DNA of 64,000 nt from Tautonia plasticadhaerens. GTDB taxonomy: Bacteria; Planctomycetota; Planctomycetia; Isosphaerales; Isosphaeraceae. A program made the translations under genes and the position numbers. Below, piece by piece: positions 1 through 8,036 of the stretch. Within the stretch, counting starts at the first letter, position 1. Each line of letters opens with the position of its first letter. Location: the NCBI RefSeq assembly GCF_007752535.1, contig NZ_CP036427.1:62001-126000 (forward strand), read 5' to 3'. Under the pieces are notes generated by a model. It saw nothing but the letters and a program-made list of their open reading frames with translations, did not search any database and was not told where the DNA came from.

Positions 1-149
1 TACGGAAGAGTTTTGTCCTTTCAATCCCCTTAGAGTGAGACCCGGAGCTGATCGTCTCCATGGGTCGGTCGGATTTTCGCACGGGCTCGCCGGGGACGCC
101 GCTCGGGGCGGCAGACGAGCCGCGGCTCATCCAGCCGCCCGGCCTGGCG

Positions 150-176
150 TTGCGTCAATCGAGGCAGAAAGTGCAG
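150..176 (+). repeat. Dispersed 27-bp motif, copy a
   Basis: The sequence fits the pattern (N)TGCGTCAAT, three variable bases (here cga), then GGCAGAAAG and a less conserved tail. The same arrangement recurs at 6120, 52114, 54651 and 57891. This copy lies about 60 bp beyond the 3' end of the minus-strand protease gene. Function unknown. Confidence 0.6.
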
Positions 177-238
177 GCGATTGAGGCGACCGAAGGCCTC
201 GGCAGTTGCATGGGCATCGGGCCGCCGCATTGGGCTGC

Positions 239-694
239 TCAACGGCCCAGGATCGGCGGCGGCCGGTCGCCGCGCGGCCGGAGCGTCACGTGTCGTTCCG
301 GGCCATTGAACGTCGCGTTGAAGTACTGCAGGAAGCCGAGGTGACCCCACGACGCCTCGTCCGCCCGACCCCGGTCGAAAGCCACCTTGGCCGACCACCG
401 CAGTGGACGACCCTTGATGGCCACCTCCACCCCCACCGTCCCGTACTCCAGGACCCGATGGCGACCGCCGGCGTCGACCAGGTTCCCGACGTCGTCGCCC
501 CGCCGAGCCGCCTCGACCGCCTCGTACACCTCGAACGGCAGCACGCACTCGACGGCACCGGTGTCGAGGATGCCCCACAGGTCCAGCTCGCCGGGCAGGC
601 CGCGGACCCGGACCAGCACGGCGGGGCGGTAGATGACCGGGGAGGGGTCCGCCGGGGTCGGCTGGGCCTCGAAAGGCTGGTAGCCGAAGCGCAT
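239..694 (-). CDS. Retropepsin-like aspartic protease domain protein
   Basis: This 151-residue protein looks like a single-domain retroviral-type aspartic protease. The active-site triad D44-T45-G46 lies in the context LWGILDTGAVECVLPF, the usual hydrophobic-DTGA setting, and a later GHLGFLQYF stretch resembles the conserved Leu-Gly segment near the end of the fold. No signal peptide or membrane segment is visible, so a cytoplasmic homodimer is likely by analogy. Its ATG shares one base with the stop of the upstream gene (TGATG), implying translational coupling. The substrate is unknown. The assignment rests on the motif and size. Confidence 0.65.
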   Translation of the reverse strand: MRFGYQPFEAQPTPADPSPVIYRPAVLVRVRGLPGELDLWGILDTGAVECVLPFEVYEAVEAARRGDDVGNLVDAGGRHRVLEYGTVGVEVAIKGRPLRWSAKVAFDRGRADEASWGHLGFLQYFNATFNGPERHVTLRPRGDRPPPILGR

Positions 695-984
695 CAGCGG
701 GTCGGGCGCGCGGGCTCGGTTGGGGGGGCCGAGCCGAGACGCTCGAAGGAGACGCGTTCGGAGGTCGCCTCTCCGGCCCGGCGACGGGCCTCGTCGAGGG
801 TGGTGCCCGAGGCGACGATGCGTCGCCCGTCGGCCGACCAGGCGATCCAGCGGCCGGCCAGCTCGCGCGGGACGGGGGGCCGGGGCCCGGGAGCCGGCGG
901 GGCATCCGGGTCGCCGGGCGTGTCGGCCACCGGGCGTCGGAGATGATCACCGAGGCTGCGGAGGGCCTCGAGGATGAGGTTCAT
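694..984 (-). CDS. Small DUF5678-like protein coupled to the protease
   Basis: This is a 96-residue protein. Its middle part (GRWIAWSADGRRIVASG, then TLDEARRRAGE) resembles the short DUF5678-type domain found beside retropepsin-like proteins, where a Trp-containing strand pair is followed by one helix. The N-terminus (MNLILEALRSLGDHLRR) is probably helical, and a proline-rich linker follows at about residues 25-40. It is the first gene of a two-gene unit, and its stop codon overlaps the protease start. It could be a substrate, inhibitor or targeting partner of the protease. The function is inferred from neighbourhood only. Confidence 0.55.
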   Translation of the reverse strand: MNLILEALRSLGDHLRRPVADTPGDPDAPPAPGPRPPVPRELAGRWIAWSADGRRIVASGTTLDEARRRAGEATSERVSFERLGSAPPTEPARPTR

Positions 985-1218
985 GGTCCTGATGCCTCGC
1001 CAGGGCTTCGGATCGACGAGCGTCCCACTATCATCTCCATCCTGGCGTCGAGTCTCCCGGCGGGGCAGGGCCGACGGCCGATCGCCGGGCAGGGCGAGGC
1101 CGATCTCATCACCCTGATCGCTCCGAGCTGGTCGGGCTGCTTGCGAGAAGTGGCAGGGACGTCGGTGGCCGGCGACCGCACCTCCGATCGCGCTGGCGGT
1201 GCGTCTCCTCGGGCTGGA

Positions 1219-1345
1219 AGCGAGCCGCCCGGGCGCCCCGTTGACGGGGACCTGGGCGGTTCTCCTTGCGCCGTCAGCGGTTTTGTCATCGTGCAGACAG
1301 ATTCAGCACTCCTTGATTCCAGGGCAAAATGAATCGGAGTTGATA
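1219..1345 (+). repeat. Interspersed repeat, copy 1 (partner at 56566-56690, inverted)
   Basis: About 125 bp align at roughly 75-80% with the reverse complement of 56566-56690. The best-kept cores are GGTTCTCCTTGCGCCGTCAG and CTTGATTCCAGG. The block includes a CCCCGT/ACGGGG inverted repeat. The rest of the 985-1563 spacer shows no convincing gene. Confidence 0.6.
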
Positions 1346-1402
1346 AAATCGGCTGATGCGACAGCCCCGATTTCCCTGGGTTTTCAGCCCTTCGGGCCCG
1401 CT

Positions 1403-1430
1403 TGCGTGGATGGGGGCGGAGGACGCAGCC
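1403..1430 (+). repeat. Short GC-rich interspersed repeat, copy 1 of 3
   Basis: TTGCGTGGATGGGGGCGGA followed by GGACGCAG resembles 7964-7990 and 25806-25832. A diverged TTTTC/CCGCGGG-type stretch lies upstream in each case. It appears to be a decayed dispersed element. Confidence 0.4.
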
Positions 1431-1563
1431 AGTTCCGGTCAGTCGGCTCACCGGGACAGGGCCCGCCGGCGGGGCAAACCCGAGAGCGGCACTCTGGCTC
1501 GCTCGGAGTGCCCCGGCATCCGAACCCGATTGCCATCGCCGAATCATCTATACAGAAGAGATT

Positions 1564-2612
1564 GGCTCATGGGGCCGAATCCGTGCCCGGCATCTTGACG
1601 ACCGTTTCCGAAGGCGTTCGCATCGAGGGAGATCCGTCGCATCACGCGGAGGGCCCCGCCATGGACCTCCCCCTGATCGACTTCCTGGACGAGGACGCCT
1701 GCTACCGCAAGCTGGTCGAACTGCTGCACCCCGGGGGGTTGGCCTGCCCCAGGTGCGGCCGACGGGAGCGGCTGGGCATCCGCAGCCGCCACCGGGAGCC
1801 GGTCCTGGAGTACCAGTGCGGTCATCGCGGCCGGGTCTTCAACGCCTGGACCGGGGCCGCCCTGCAGGGGACGCACCGCCGCCCCGGCCAACTGCTGCTG
1901 ATCCTCCACGGCGTCGCCACGGGCGAGCCCACCGCCCGGATGGCGCGCGAGCCGGGCTGCGACCGCAAGCACCTGCTGGAGCTGCGGCGCCGGCTCCAGG
2001 ACAACGCCCGGCTCGGGCTGGACCGCAACCCGCTGGATGACGCCGTGGTCGAGGCCGACGAGATGGATCAGGACGCGGGGGAAGAAAGGCATCCCGCATC
2101 GCGACCCGGCCGACCCGCCGCGGCGGCGGGCCAATCGCCGCCGCGGGCACGGCACCTTCGCCGATGACCGCCCGCCGATCGCCGGCGTGGTCGGGCGGCG
2201 GTCGGGTGAATTCCGCTCGGAGGTCCTGGGTCACGCCAACGCGGCGGAGTTGGAGGAGGTCATCGACTGCGCGACGTTGGAGGGGACGGTGGTCGACACC
2301 GACGAGTGGAAGGGGTACAACGGCTTGCCCCGGATGGGGCGGGTGCGCGTGACGGTGGACCATTGGGGGCCGAAGTCCACCTGGGCGCGGGACGACGACG
2401 GGGACGGGGTCCGCGAGGTGCACTGCGGCACGCAGGAGGGGATCCGGACACACGTCCGGGACTTCCTGAGGCGGTTCTACGGCGTGAGCGAGTGGTACCT
2501 GGCCCGGTATCAGGCGGTCTTCCAGTGGAGGTTCGAGATTAAGTCCGTCACCGATGAATTCCTGCGAGTCCTGCTGGGGAGACCCCCGAGCATGGATTCG
2601 GCCCCATGAGCC
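1564..2612 (+). mobile_element. IS1595-type insertion sequence
   Basis: The element is 1,049 bp. It has 23-bp terminal inverted repeats with one mismatch (1564-1586 and 2590-2612, both reading GGCTCATGGGGCCGAATCC inwards) and is flanked by an exact 9-bp direct repeat, gaagagatt, at 1555-1563 and 2613-2621. The intact repeats suggest a fairly recent insertion. It carries one transposase gene that is interrupted by a frameshift. Confidence 0.9.
1661..2609 (+). pseudogene. IS1595-family transposase, frameshifted
   Basis: The N-terminal zinc-ribbon part reads CPRCGRR and later CGHRGRVFNAWTG, as in IS1595 transposases. The catalytic part has VVEADEM, then VVDTDEWKGY, then EVHCGTQEGI and a C-terminal WRFEIKSVTDEFLR. 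The reading frame breaks near 2070-2085: VVEADEM and the next residues lie in the first frame, while GKKGIPHRDPADPPRR lies in the next, consistent with one extra base in the run ggggaagaaaggc. No strong slippage heptamer is present there, so inactivation is more likely than programmed frameshifting. The terminal repeats are intact, so the copy could still move if an enzyme were supplied elsewhere. Confidence 0.85.
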
Positions 2613-2854
2613 GAAGAGATTTCCATCATGGATAGTTCAACGTGTTCTGATGACCAGGAAATTGACGCACGCTTGTGTCGCGATTACGCTGGGCATTGTG
2701 GTCGCGTGCTCCCGACGGGCAGCGCGGCCCCGGCTATGGCGGCCCCGGCGTGCGGACCCCCGCGCGTCCGGGGCCTTCTTCATGCCGGCATCCCCCCCAT
2801 GTGCCCTTGCGGCCGGGCCCGACGCCGGGCCCCGCCGACCACGGGAGGTCGACG

Positions 2855-5800
2855 ATGTCCCCCAATACGACGCGGCGGCGAGCAGGCCGAACCGATCGCC
2901 GCACCCACCCCGCCCATCCCCGGCCCGAGCCGATGGAGCCCCGCCGGCTCCTGGCCATGATCCCGGTCGCCAGCCTGGCCGACGCCGGCCCCGGCACGCT
3001 CCGCTCGGCCATCGAGCTGGCCAACCTCGACCCGGCCCGGGATACGATCGAGTTCGCCCCCTCGCTCACCGGGACGATCGCCCTGTCCGGCGCCCTGCCG
3101 GAGCTATCCTCGGCCTGCGACCTGGCCGGCCCGGGGGCCTCGGTGCTCACGGTGGCCCGCGGCGCCGAGCCGGGGACGCCCACGTTCCGCATCTTCGCCG
3201 TCCCCCAGGGCTCCGTGGTCACGATCTCCGGGCTGACGATCGCCGGCGGCTGGGCCCTCTCCGGCGGCGGCATCGACAACGCCGGGACCCTGACGGTCCG
3301 CGACTGCGCCGTCCGCGGCAACACGGCCTATAGCCGGTCGGAGGTCCTCGGCAGCCATGGTCGCGGCGGCGGGATCCACAACTCCGGGACCCTGACGGTC
3401 CGCGACTGCGCCGTCCGCGACAACGCGGCCTATAGCCGGTCGGAGGTCCTCGGCAGCCATGGTCGCGGCGGCGGGATCTACAACTCCGGGACCCTGACGG
3501 TCGTCGCCACGACCCTCAGCGGCAATCTGGCTACCGGCTTAGGTGATTACAAGCTCGTCGGCGGCAGCGGCAGCGGCGGCGGGATCGACAACTCCGGCAC
3601 GTTGGCGGTCATCGACTCCACCCTCAGCGGCAACTCGGCCCGGGGCAATTTCGTCGGGAGCGGCCGCGGCGGCGGGATCCGCAACGCCGGCACGCTCGAG
3701 CTCACCCGCTCCACCCTGATGGGCAATACCGCCCACGTCCAGGACGCCCTGATGGGCGGCAGCAGCCTCGGCGGCGGGATCGACAACGCCGGGACGCTGA
3801 CGGTCACCGCCTCCACCCTCAGCGGCAACTCGGCCACCATCGACCCGGGCAGCCCCTGGGGCGGGGTCGCCCGCGGCGGCGGGATCGGCAACGCCGGGAC
3901 GCTGACGGTCACCGCCTCCACCCTCGCCGACAACTCGGCCGGGGGGGACGGCGGCGGGATCGCGACCGACGGCGAGGGATCGACCCTCACGATCGCCTCC
4001 AGCATCTTCGGCGACGCCGGGGGCGGGACCCTCGCCGTCCTCGGCGGCGCGCTCGTCTCCCGGGGCCACAACCTCCTCACCGACGCCCCGGCCCTCGCGC
4101 TCGACCCCACCGACCGGGTCGACATCGACCCGCTGCTGGCCCCGCTGGGCGCCTACGGCGGCCCGACCCCCACCCACGCCCTGCTGCCCGGCAGCCCGGC
4201 CATCGACGCCGCCATCCCCGTCGCGGGCGTGGCCGCCGACCAGCGCGGCGTCCCCCGGCCGCAGGGCTCGGCCCCCGACATCGGCGCCTTCGAGTCCCGC
4301 GGCTTCTCGCTCGCCATCGCCGCGGGCGACCGGCAGGTGACGCCGGCCTCGACCCCCTTCCCCGAGCCCCTCGCCCTCGCCGTCGCCAGCCCCTTCGCCG
4401 AGCCGACCGCGGGCGGCCGGGTCACCTTCGCCTCTCCCCCGACCGGGGCCTCCGCCGTCCTCGAAGGCAGCCCCGCGGCCATCGACGCCGCGGGCCGGGC
4501 GGGCGTCACCGCGACGGCCAACGGCGTCGGCGGGGCCTACGCCGTCACCGCCCGGGCGGCCGGGGCCGGCGAGGTCCCCTTCGCCCTGACCAACGTGGTC
4601 GCGTCGATCGTCCTGGCGCCGGCCACGGTCACGGGCCTCGTCGGCCAGGCGCGGACGGTCACGGCCACGGTCCTGGATCAGGACGGGAGGCCGTTGGCGG
4701 GCATCCCCGTGGCCTTCCGCATCGTCGCCGGCCCGAACTCCGCCGCGACGGGCGTCGTCGCGCCGGCCGACGGCCGCACCGATGCCGACGGCCATGTCCG
4801 CTTCTCCTACCCCGGCCGCCGCGCCGGCATCGACACCATCGAGGCCTCCACCACCCTCGGACGCCTGACCGTCGGGCCGGTCACGACCGCCGTGGGCCGC
4901 CCCCGGCGGCCCGCACCCGCCGACTCCGACGGCGACGGCCGCTCCGACCGCGCCACCTACGCCCTCGACCCGGCCGCCGGGCTCGGCCGCTTCACCATCG
5001 AGTTGTCCGCCGGCGGCACCCGGGCCCTCGCCTTCGGCGGGCCCGGCGACCGGCCCGTCGTCGCCGACTTCGACGGAGACCGGATCGCCGACCCGGCCGT
5101 CTACGGCCCCGGGCCCGACGGCATCAACCGCCTGGCCTACCTCCGCTCCTCCGACGGCGCGGCCCGCGCCGTGGCCTTCGGCGGGCCCGGCGATCGGCCC
5201 GTTATCGGCGACTTCGACGGCGACGGGGTCGATGACCTGGCCGTCTACGGCCCCGGCCCCGACGGCATCGCCCGCTTCGCCGTCCGGCCCGCCGCCGACC
5301 CGGCCGGCGCCTACGCCGTCCCCTTCGGCGGGCCCGACGACACGCCCCTGGCCGGCGACTTCGACGGCGACGGTCGCGCCGACCTGGCCGTCTACGGCCC
5401 CGGCCCGCGCGACGGCTCCTCGCGTTTCGCCATCCGCCCGACCGGCGACCCGGCGGCCGGCTTCGCCGTGCCCTTCGGCGGCGCCGGCGACGGGCCGGTC
5501 GTCGGCGACTACGACGGCGATGGCCGCGACGACGTGGTGGTCTACGGCTTCAGCCCGCTCGACGGCCTCATCCGCTTCGGCATCCTGCCGTCGGGGCCCA
5601 ACGACGCGACCTTCTCGCGGGCCCGCGGCGCGTTCCCGGTCGCCTTCGGCGGCGAGCAGGACGCGCCGCTCGCGGCCGACTCCGACGGCGACGGCCGCAC
5701 CGACGTCGCCGTCTACGGCTTCAGCCCGCTCGACGGCGCGGCCCGCTTCGCGATCCTCCGCTCTTCGGACGGCCGGGGGGCCTCGGCGGCGCTGGGGACC

Positions 5801-6004
5801 GCCGATTCGGTCGGCCTGCCGGCGGCCCCGGGATGGTCCTGGTGGGCGACGCGGGGAGGAGAGGCGTCGGTGGGGCTGCGGGCGTCGCCGTCCGCCGTGA
5901 CGGAGGCCGAGGCGGCGGGGGTGGCCGCCGGTGCGGCGAAGCCGAGGCGCATTCGTCTTCAGACCGAGTGGGCCCGGCTGGTCGACGCCGTGCTGTCCGG
6001 CTGA
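2855..6004 (+). CDS. Secreted LEPR-motif protein: beta-helix, Ig-like, FG-GAP repeats
   Basis: A protein of about 1,049 residues. I start it at 2855 because GGGAGG lies 6 bases upstream and the planctomycete motif PEPMEPRRLLAM then falls at residues 24-35. Residues ~80-430 form a parallel beta-helix of GGGI-x-N-x-GTL repeats, as in polymorphic outer-membrane and pectate-lyase-like proteins. PAIDAAIPV...DQRGVPRP...DIGAFE (~445-490) is a choice-of-anchor-Q-type ending. An Ig-like (Big_1-type) domain follows at ~580-680. From ~687 to 985 there are FG-GAP/VCBS repeats with DFDGDG calcium loops and AVYGPGPDG. It is probably exported and surface-bound. Substrate or partner is unknown. The IS1595 element sits 240 bp upstream and may have displaced its promoter. 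Confidence 0.85.
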   Translation: MSPNTTRRRAGRTDRRTHPAHPRPEPMEPRRLLAMIPVASLADAGPGTLRSAIELANLDPARDTIEFAPSLTGTIALSGALPELSSACDLAGPGASVLTVARGAEPGTPTFRIFAVPQGSVVTISGLTIAGGWALSGGGIDNAGTLTVRDCAVRGNTAYSRSEVLGSHGRGGGIHNSGTLTVRDCAVRDNAAYSRSEVLGSHGRGGGIYNSGTLTVVATTLSGNLATGLGDYKLVGGSGSGGGIDNSGTLAVIDSTLSGNSARGNFVGSGRGGGIRNAGTLELTRSTLMGNTAHVQDALMGGSSLGGGIDNAGTLTVTASTLSGNSATIDPGSPWGGVARGGGIGNAGTLTVTASTLADNSAGGDGGGIATDGEGSTLTIASSIFGDAGGGTLAVLGGALVSRGHNLLTDAPALALDPTDRVDIDPLLAPLGAYGGPTPTHALLPGSPAIDAAIPVAGVAADQRGVPRPQGSAPDIGAFESRGFSLAIAAGDRQVTPASTPFPEPLALAVASPFAEPTAGGRVTFASPPTGASAVLEGSPAAIDAAGRAGVTATANGVGGAYAVTARAAGAGEVPFALTNVVASIVLAPATVTGLVGQARTVTATVLDQDGRPLAGIPVAFRIVAGPNSAATGVVAPADGRTDADGHVRFSYPGRRAGIDTIEASTTLGRLTVGPVTTAVGRPRRPAPADSDGDGRSDRATYALDPAAGLGRFTIELSAGGTRALAFGGPGDRPVVADFDGDRIADPAVYGPGPDGINRLAYLRSSDGAARAVAFGGPGDRPVIGDFDGDGVDDLAVYGPGPDGIARFAVRPAADPAGAYAVPFGGPDDTPLAGDFDGDGRADLAVYGPGPRDGSSRFAIRPTGDPAAGFAVPFGGAGDGPVVGDYDGDGRDDVVVYGFSPLDGLIRFGILPSGPNDATFSRARGAFPVAFGGEQDAPLAADSDGDGRTDVAVYGFSPLDGAARFAILRSSDGRGASAALGTADSVGLPAAPGWSWWATRGGEASVGLRASPSAVTEAEAAGVAAGAAKPRRIRLQTEWARLVDAVLSG
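3287..3490 (+). repeat. 102-bp tandem duplication inside the beta-helix gene
   Basis: Two adjacent 102-bp units (3287-3388 and 3389-3490) are almost identical and encode a 34-residue coil containing AYSRSEVLGSHGRGGGI. The unit length is a multiple of three, so the helix grows by one rung without a frame change. The other coils of the protein are much more divergent, so the event is recent. Confidence 0.9.
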
Positions 6005-6088
6005 TTGACGTCGGCCAGGAGACGGCTCGGGGCCGGCGCCCGCCCGGCCGGCGTCCCGATGGGAGACGCGTGGCTGATTCGCTGATCA

Positions 6089-6110
6089 CGCCTCATCGCC
6101 TGATGAGGCG
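6089..6110 (+). terminator. Hairpin downstream of the beta-helix gene
   Basis: A perfect 8-bp stem, CGCCTCAT and ATGAGGCG, encloses a 6-base loop 85 bp after the stop at 6004. There is no T-run, so an intrinsic terminator is only a suggestion. The dispersed motif copy b follows 9 bp later. Confidence 0.4.
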
Positions 6111-6119
6111 GATGCCCAA

Positions 6120-6146
6120 CTGCGTCAATTGGGGCAGGAAACGCAC
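6120..6146 (+). repeat. Dispersed 27-bp motif, copy b
   Basis: The copy reads CTGCGTCAAT, then tgg, then GGCAGGAAACGCAC. It stands 140 bp upstream of the compact tyrosine recombinase gene. In this copy only, TGCGT and ACGCA at the two ends are complementary. Confidence 0.6.
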
Positions 6147-6285
6147 CGCTCTTGGTAGGTTTGTCACCTTCGTATCTCCCGGCATGAAGACCCTTTCCAG
6201 GCCGTCGCCCCAGCGATAATCTGGATCGTGGAAGACGCAATCCCTGTGTCCCACGATCCTGAGCACGCACGGGTCGGAAGGGGTC

Positions 6286-6813
6286 ATGACCTATCAATTC
6301 GTCCGCGAGCCCCTCACCGCCGACGAGGCCGACCGCCTCGCCAACGCCTGCGACAAGCCTAACGAACGACTCGTCGTCTGGACCCTCCTCGACACCGGCC
6401 ACCGCGTCGGCGAGCTCTGCGACCTGGCCTCCAAGGATGTCCTTTGGCAGCAGCGTCAGCTCCGCATCCGCGGCAAGGGCGGGCCCTACGGCAAGCGGAG
6501 CAAGCTCCGCGTCGTGCCCATGTCCCCCCGCGTCCGCAGGCTCCTGGAGGCCTACTTCGCCCTGGAGCAGCAGTTCCCCCTCGGCAAGCGCCGGGCCCAG
6601 GACCTGGTCAAGGAGGTCGCCAACCGCGCCGGCATCGCCCGCGAGGTCACCCCCCACGTCCTGCGGCACACCTTCGCCGCCATGGCCCTGCAGAAGGGGA
6701 TCAGCCTGACCACCGTCCAGAAGATCCTCGGCCACGACCGCCTGCACACCACGGCGATCTACCTCAACTTCACCGACGTCCACATCCAGGAAGAGTTCGA
6801 GCGCAAGTGGTAG
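6286..6813 (+). CDS. Compact tyrosine recombinase, catalytic domain only
   Basis: A 175-residue protein with the complete tyrosine-recombinase active site: R40 (DTGHRVGELC), K64, H124 and R127 (PHVLRHTFA), H150 (ILGHDR) and nucleophile Y159 (TAIYLN). It lacks the N-terminal arm-binding and SAM-like core-binding domains of normal ~300-residue XerC/D or phage integrases. GGAAGGGG lies just upstream of the ATG, so the start is well supported and the gene is not obviously a 5' truncation. It may act with a partner supplying DNA contacts, or be a degenerate integrase remnant. The neighbouring dispersed motif is a conceivable but unproven recognition site. Confidence 0.8.
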   Translation: MTYQFVREPLTADEADRLANACDKPNERLVVWTLLDTGHRVGELCDLASKDVLWQQRQLRIRGKGGPYGKRSKLRVVPMSPRVRRLLEAYFALEQQFPLGKRRAQDLVKEVANRAGIAREVTPHVLRHTFAAMALQKGISLTTVQKILGHDRLHTTAIYLNFTDVHIQEEFERKW

Positions 6814-6861
6814 GGGTGGAGCCGCCGGCCCCGCGCGAGCCGGCCGTACGACTCCTCGGCC

Positions 6862-7221
6862 TCACGCCGAGACGACCCTCGTGTCCGCCTCGGCCCCCTC
6901 GCGTGCCGGCCGGATCACCACCTCTACGTCCTGCCCCAACGCGTTGAGGAACCGGAACAGCCGCTCGGTCGAGAACCCCTCCAGATTGCCCCGCATCAGC
7001 GCCGACACCTTCGGCTGGTCGACCCCCAGCAGCTTCGCCGCCCGCACCTGCGTCAGCCCACGCTCCGCGATCAGCTCGCAGATCCGGTGCACCAGGTCCG
7101 CCTTCGCCAGCAGCTCCTCCGGGCCCTCCAGCCCCAGGTCGGCGAACACGTTCCCGCCGGATCGCTCAACCGCCACCGGCGCCGGTGCCTCCTCGCCCAC
7201 CTTCCGAGGTTCGTCCCGCAT
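6862..7221 (-). CDS. HigA/XRE-type antitoxin, module 1
   Basis: A 119-residue DNA-binding protein. A helix-turn-helix spans ~55-90 (AERGLTQVRAAKLLGVDQPK followed by VSALMRGNLEGFS), then FLNALGQDVEVVIRP, the usual ending of XRE antitoxins paired with Gp49-like RelE toxins. Its start lies 56 bp inside the toxin gene, so the two are co-transcribed with toxin first, as in higBA operons. It should bind the toxin and repress the operon; the inverted repeat at 7580-7595 is a candidate operator. The frame is intact, unlike that of its toxin. Confidence 0.85.
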   Translation of the reverse strand: MRDEPRKVGEEAPAPVAVERSGGNVFADLGLEGPEELLAKADLVHRICELIAERGLTQVRAAKLLGVDQPKVSALMRGNLEGFSTERLFRFLNALGQDVEVVIRPAREGAEADTRVVSA

Positions 7222-7576
7222 GGTCCTGCTCCGCTGCCCTCAACCTCCGCCGGATGACCTCCAAGTCGGCCGCCGGCGTCTTGATCCCCTTCTTCGACTT
7301 CTTCTGGAAGGCGTGGAGCACGTACACCGCCCCTGCGAACTTGACCGTGTAGACGGCACGGTACGTGTCCCCGTCGTGATCCTCGGCAATCTCGAGGACC
7401 CCAGCACCTCCGAACCCTCTGAGGATTATGGCGTCGCGGTGCTTGCCGCCGAGCTGGGCCTGCCGCAGCGCGAAGCCGACCGGCTGGCGGACTTCCTGCG
7501 GGAACTGCCGCAGGTCGTCCCGGCTGGACCCCACCCAGAAGAGGGGCTACGGCTCGTCGGTAGGTTCGGTGCTCAT
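7166..7576 (-). pseudogene. HigB/Gp49-like RelE-family toxin with early stop
   Basis: The body GSSRDDLRQFPQEVR, GFALRQAQLGGKH, GAGVLEIAEDHDGDTYRAVY, HAFQKKSKKGI is the DUF891/Gp49-like mRNA interferase fold of the RelE superfamily. Read from the ATG at 7576, the frame gives MSTEPTDEP, then TAG at 7547-7549, then PLFWVGSSRDDL in the same frame. Related toxins normally have an uninterrupted start with a lysine-proline at this point, so a Lys-to-stop change is likely. A GTG at 7534 could restart translation and give 122 residues, but it lacks a clear Shine-Dalgarno and would lose the first strand. The toxin is probably silenced or weakened. Confidence 0.75.
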
Positions 7577-7579
7577 TCC

Positions 7580-7595
7580 ATGCCAATTCTGGCAT
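7580..7595. promoter_or_regulatory. Candidate operator of TA module 1
   Basis: The inverted repeat ATGCCA-n4-TGGCAT lies 3 bp upstream of the original toxin ATG. The position suits autorepression by the XRE antitoxin. It is an AT-richer stretch in GC-rich surroundings. Binding is inferred. Confidence 0.45.
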
Positions 7596-8036
7596 AATTT
7601 CTGCCCCCCTGTCGAGGGGCGATGGGTGACGAAGTCGATGCCGGAGGAGAATGTGTCAGTGCCGGCGGAGCAGCGCCGAACCGGACCAAGGGCGGGGGCC
7701 CGCTTGGCCCGCGGGGCAGGGGAGGGCCGATCGAGCCGGGGTGACGGGATCGGCAGCGGGTGCGTCACCAAGGAGCAAGGACGCAACCCCGCGGCAGCCG
7801 GCCGGCGATCGACATTGACACATCCCATTGCGGTGCCAGTAATTCCACGCCAAACCGCGACGAATAGGTCTCCGTCGATCCGAGGCCGCGCCGGACCGCG
7901 GACGTGCCGTTCGGAAGCGGTGTGGGCGGCATTCGACGCGGGTTTTCCGCGGGACAGGGGCCTGATGCGTGGATGGGCCGGATCACGCATCGTTCGCAGA
8001 GCAACCGGGCGACTCATCGTGGCGACGGACTGGCCC
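7596..8036. other. Intergenic stretch with repeat copy 2
   Basis: No convincing gene is visible between the TA module and the 3' end of cysA. At 7964-7990 it holds GATGCGTGGATGGGCCGGAT followed by CACGCATC, whose ATGCGTG and CACGCAT arms are a perfect inverted repeat. This is the second copy of the short repeat at 1403 and 25806. A TTGACA at 7814 has no gene downstream on its strand. Confidence 0.5.

Noticed and set aside
7814-7845. TTGACA with a 17-bp spacer to AGTAAT as a sigma-70 promoter
   Set aside because: No gene follows on the plus strand, and the -10 element is weak.
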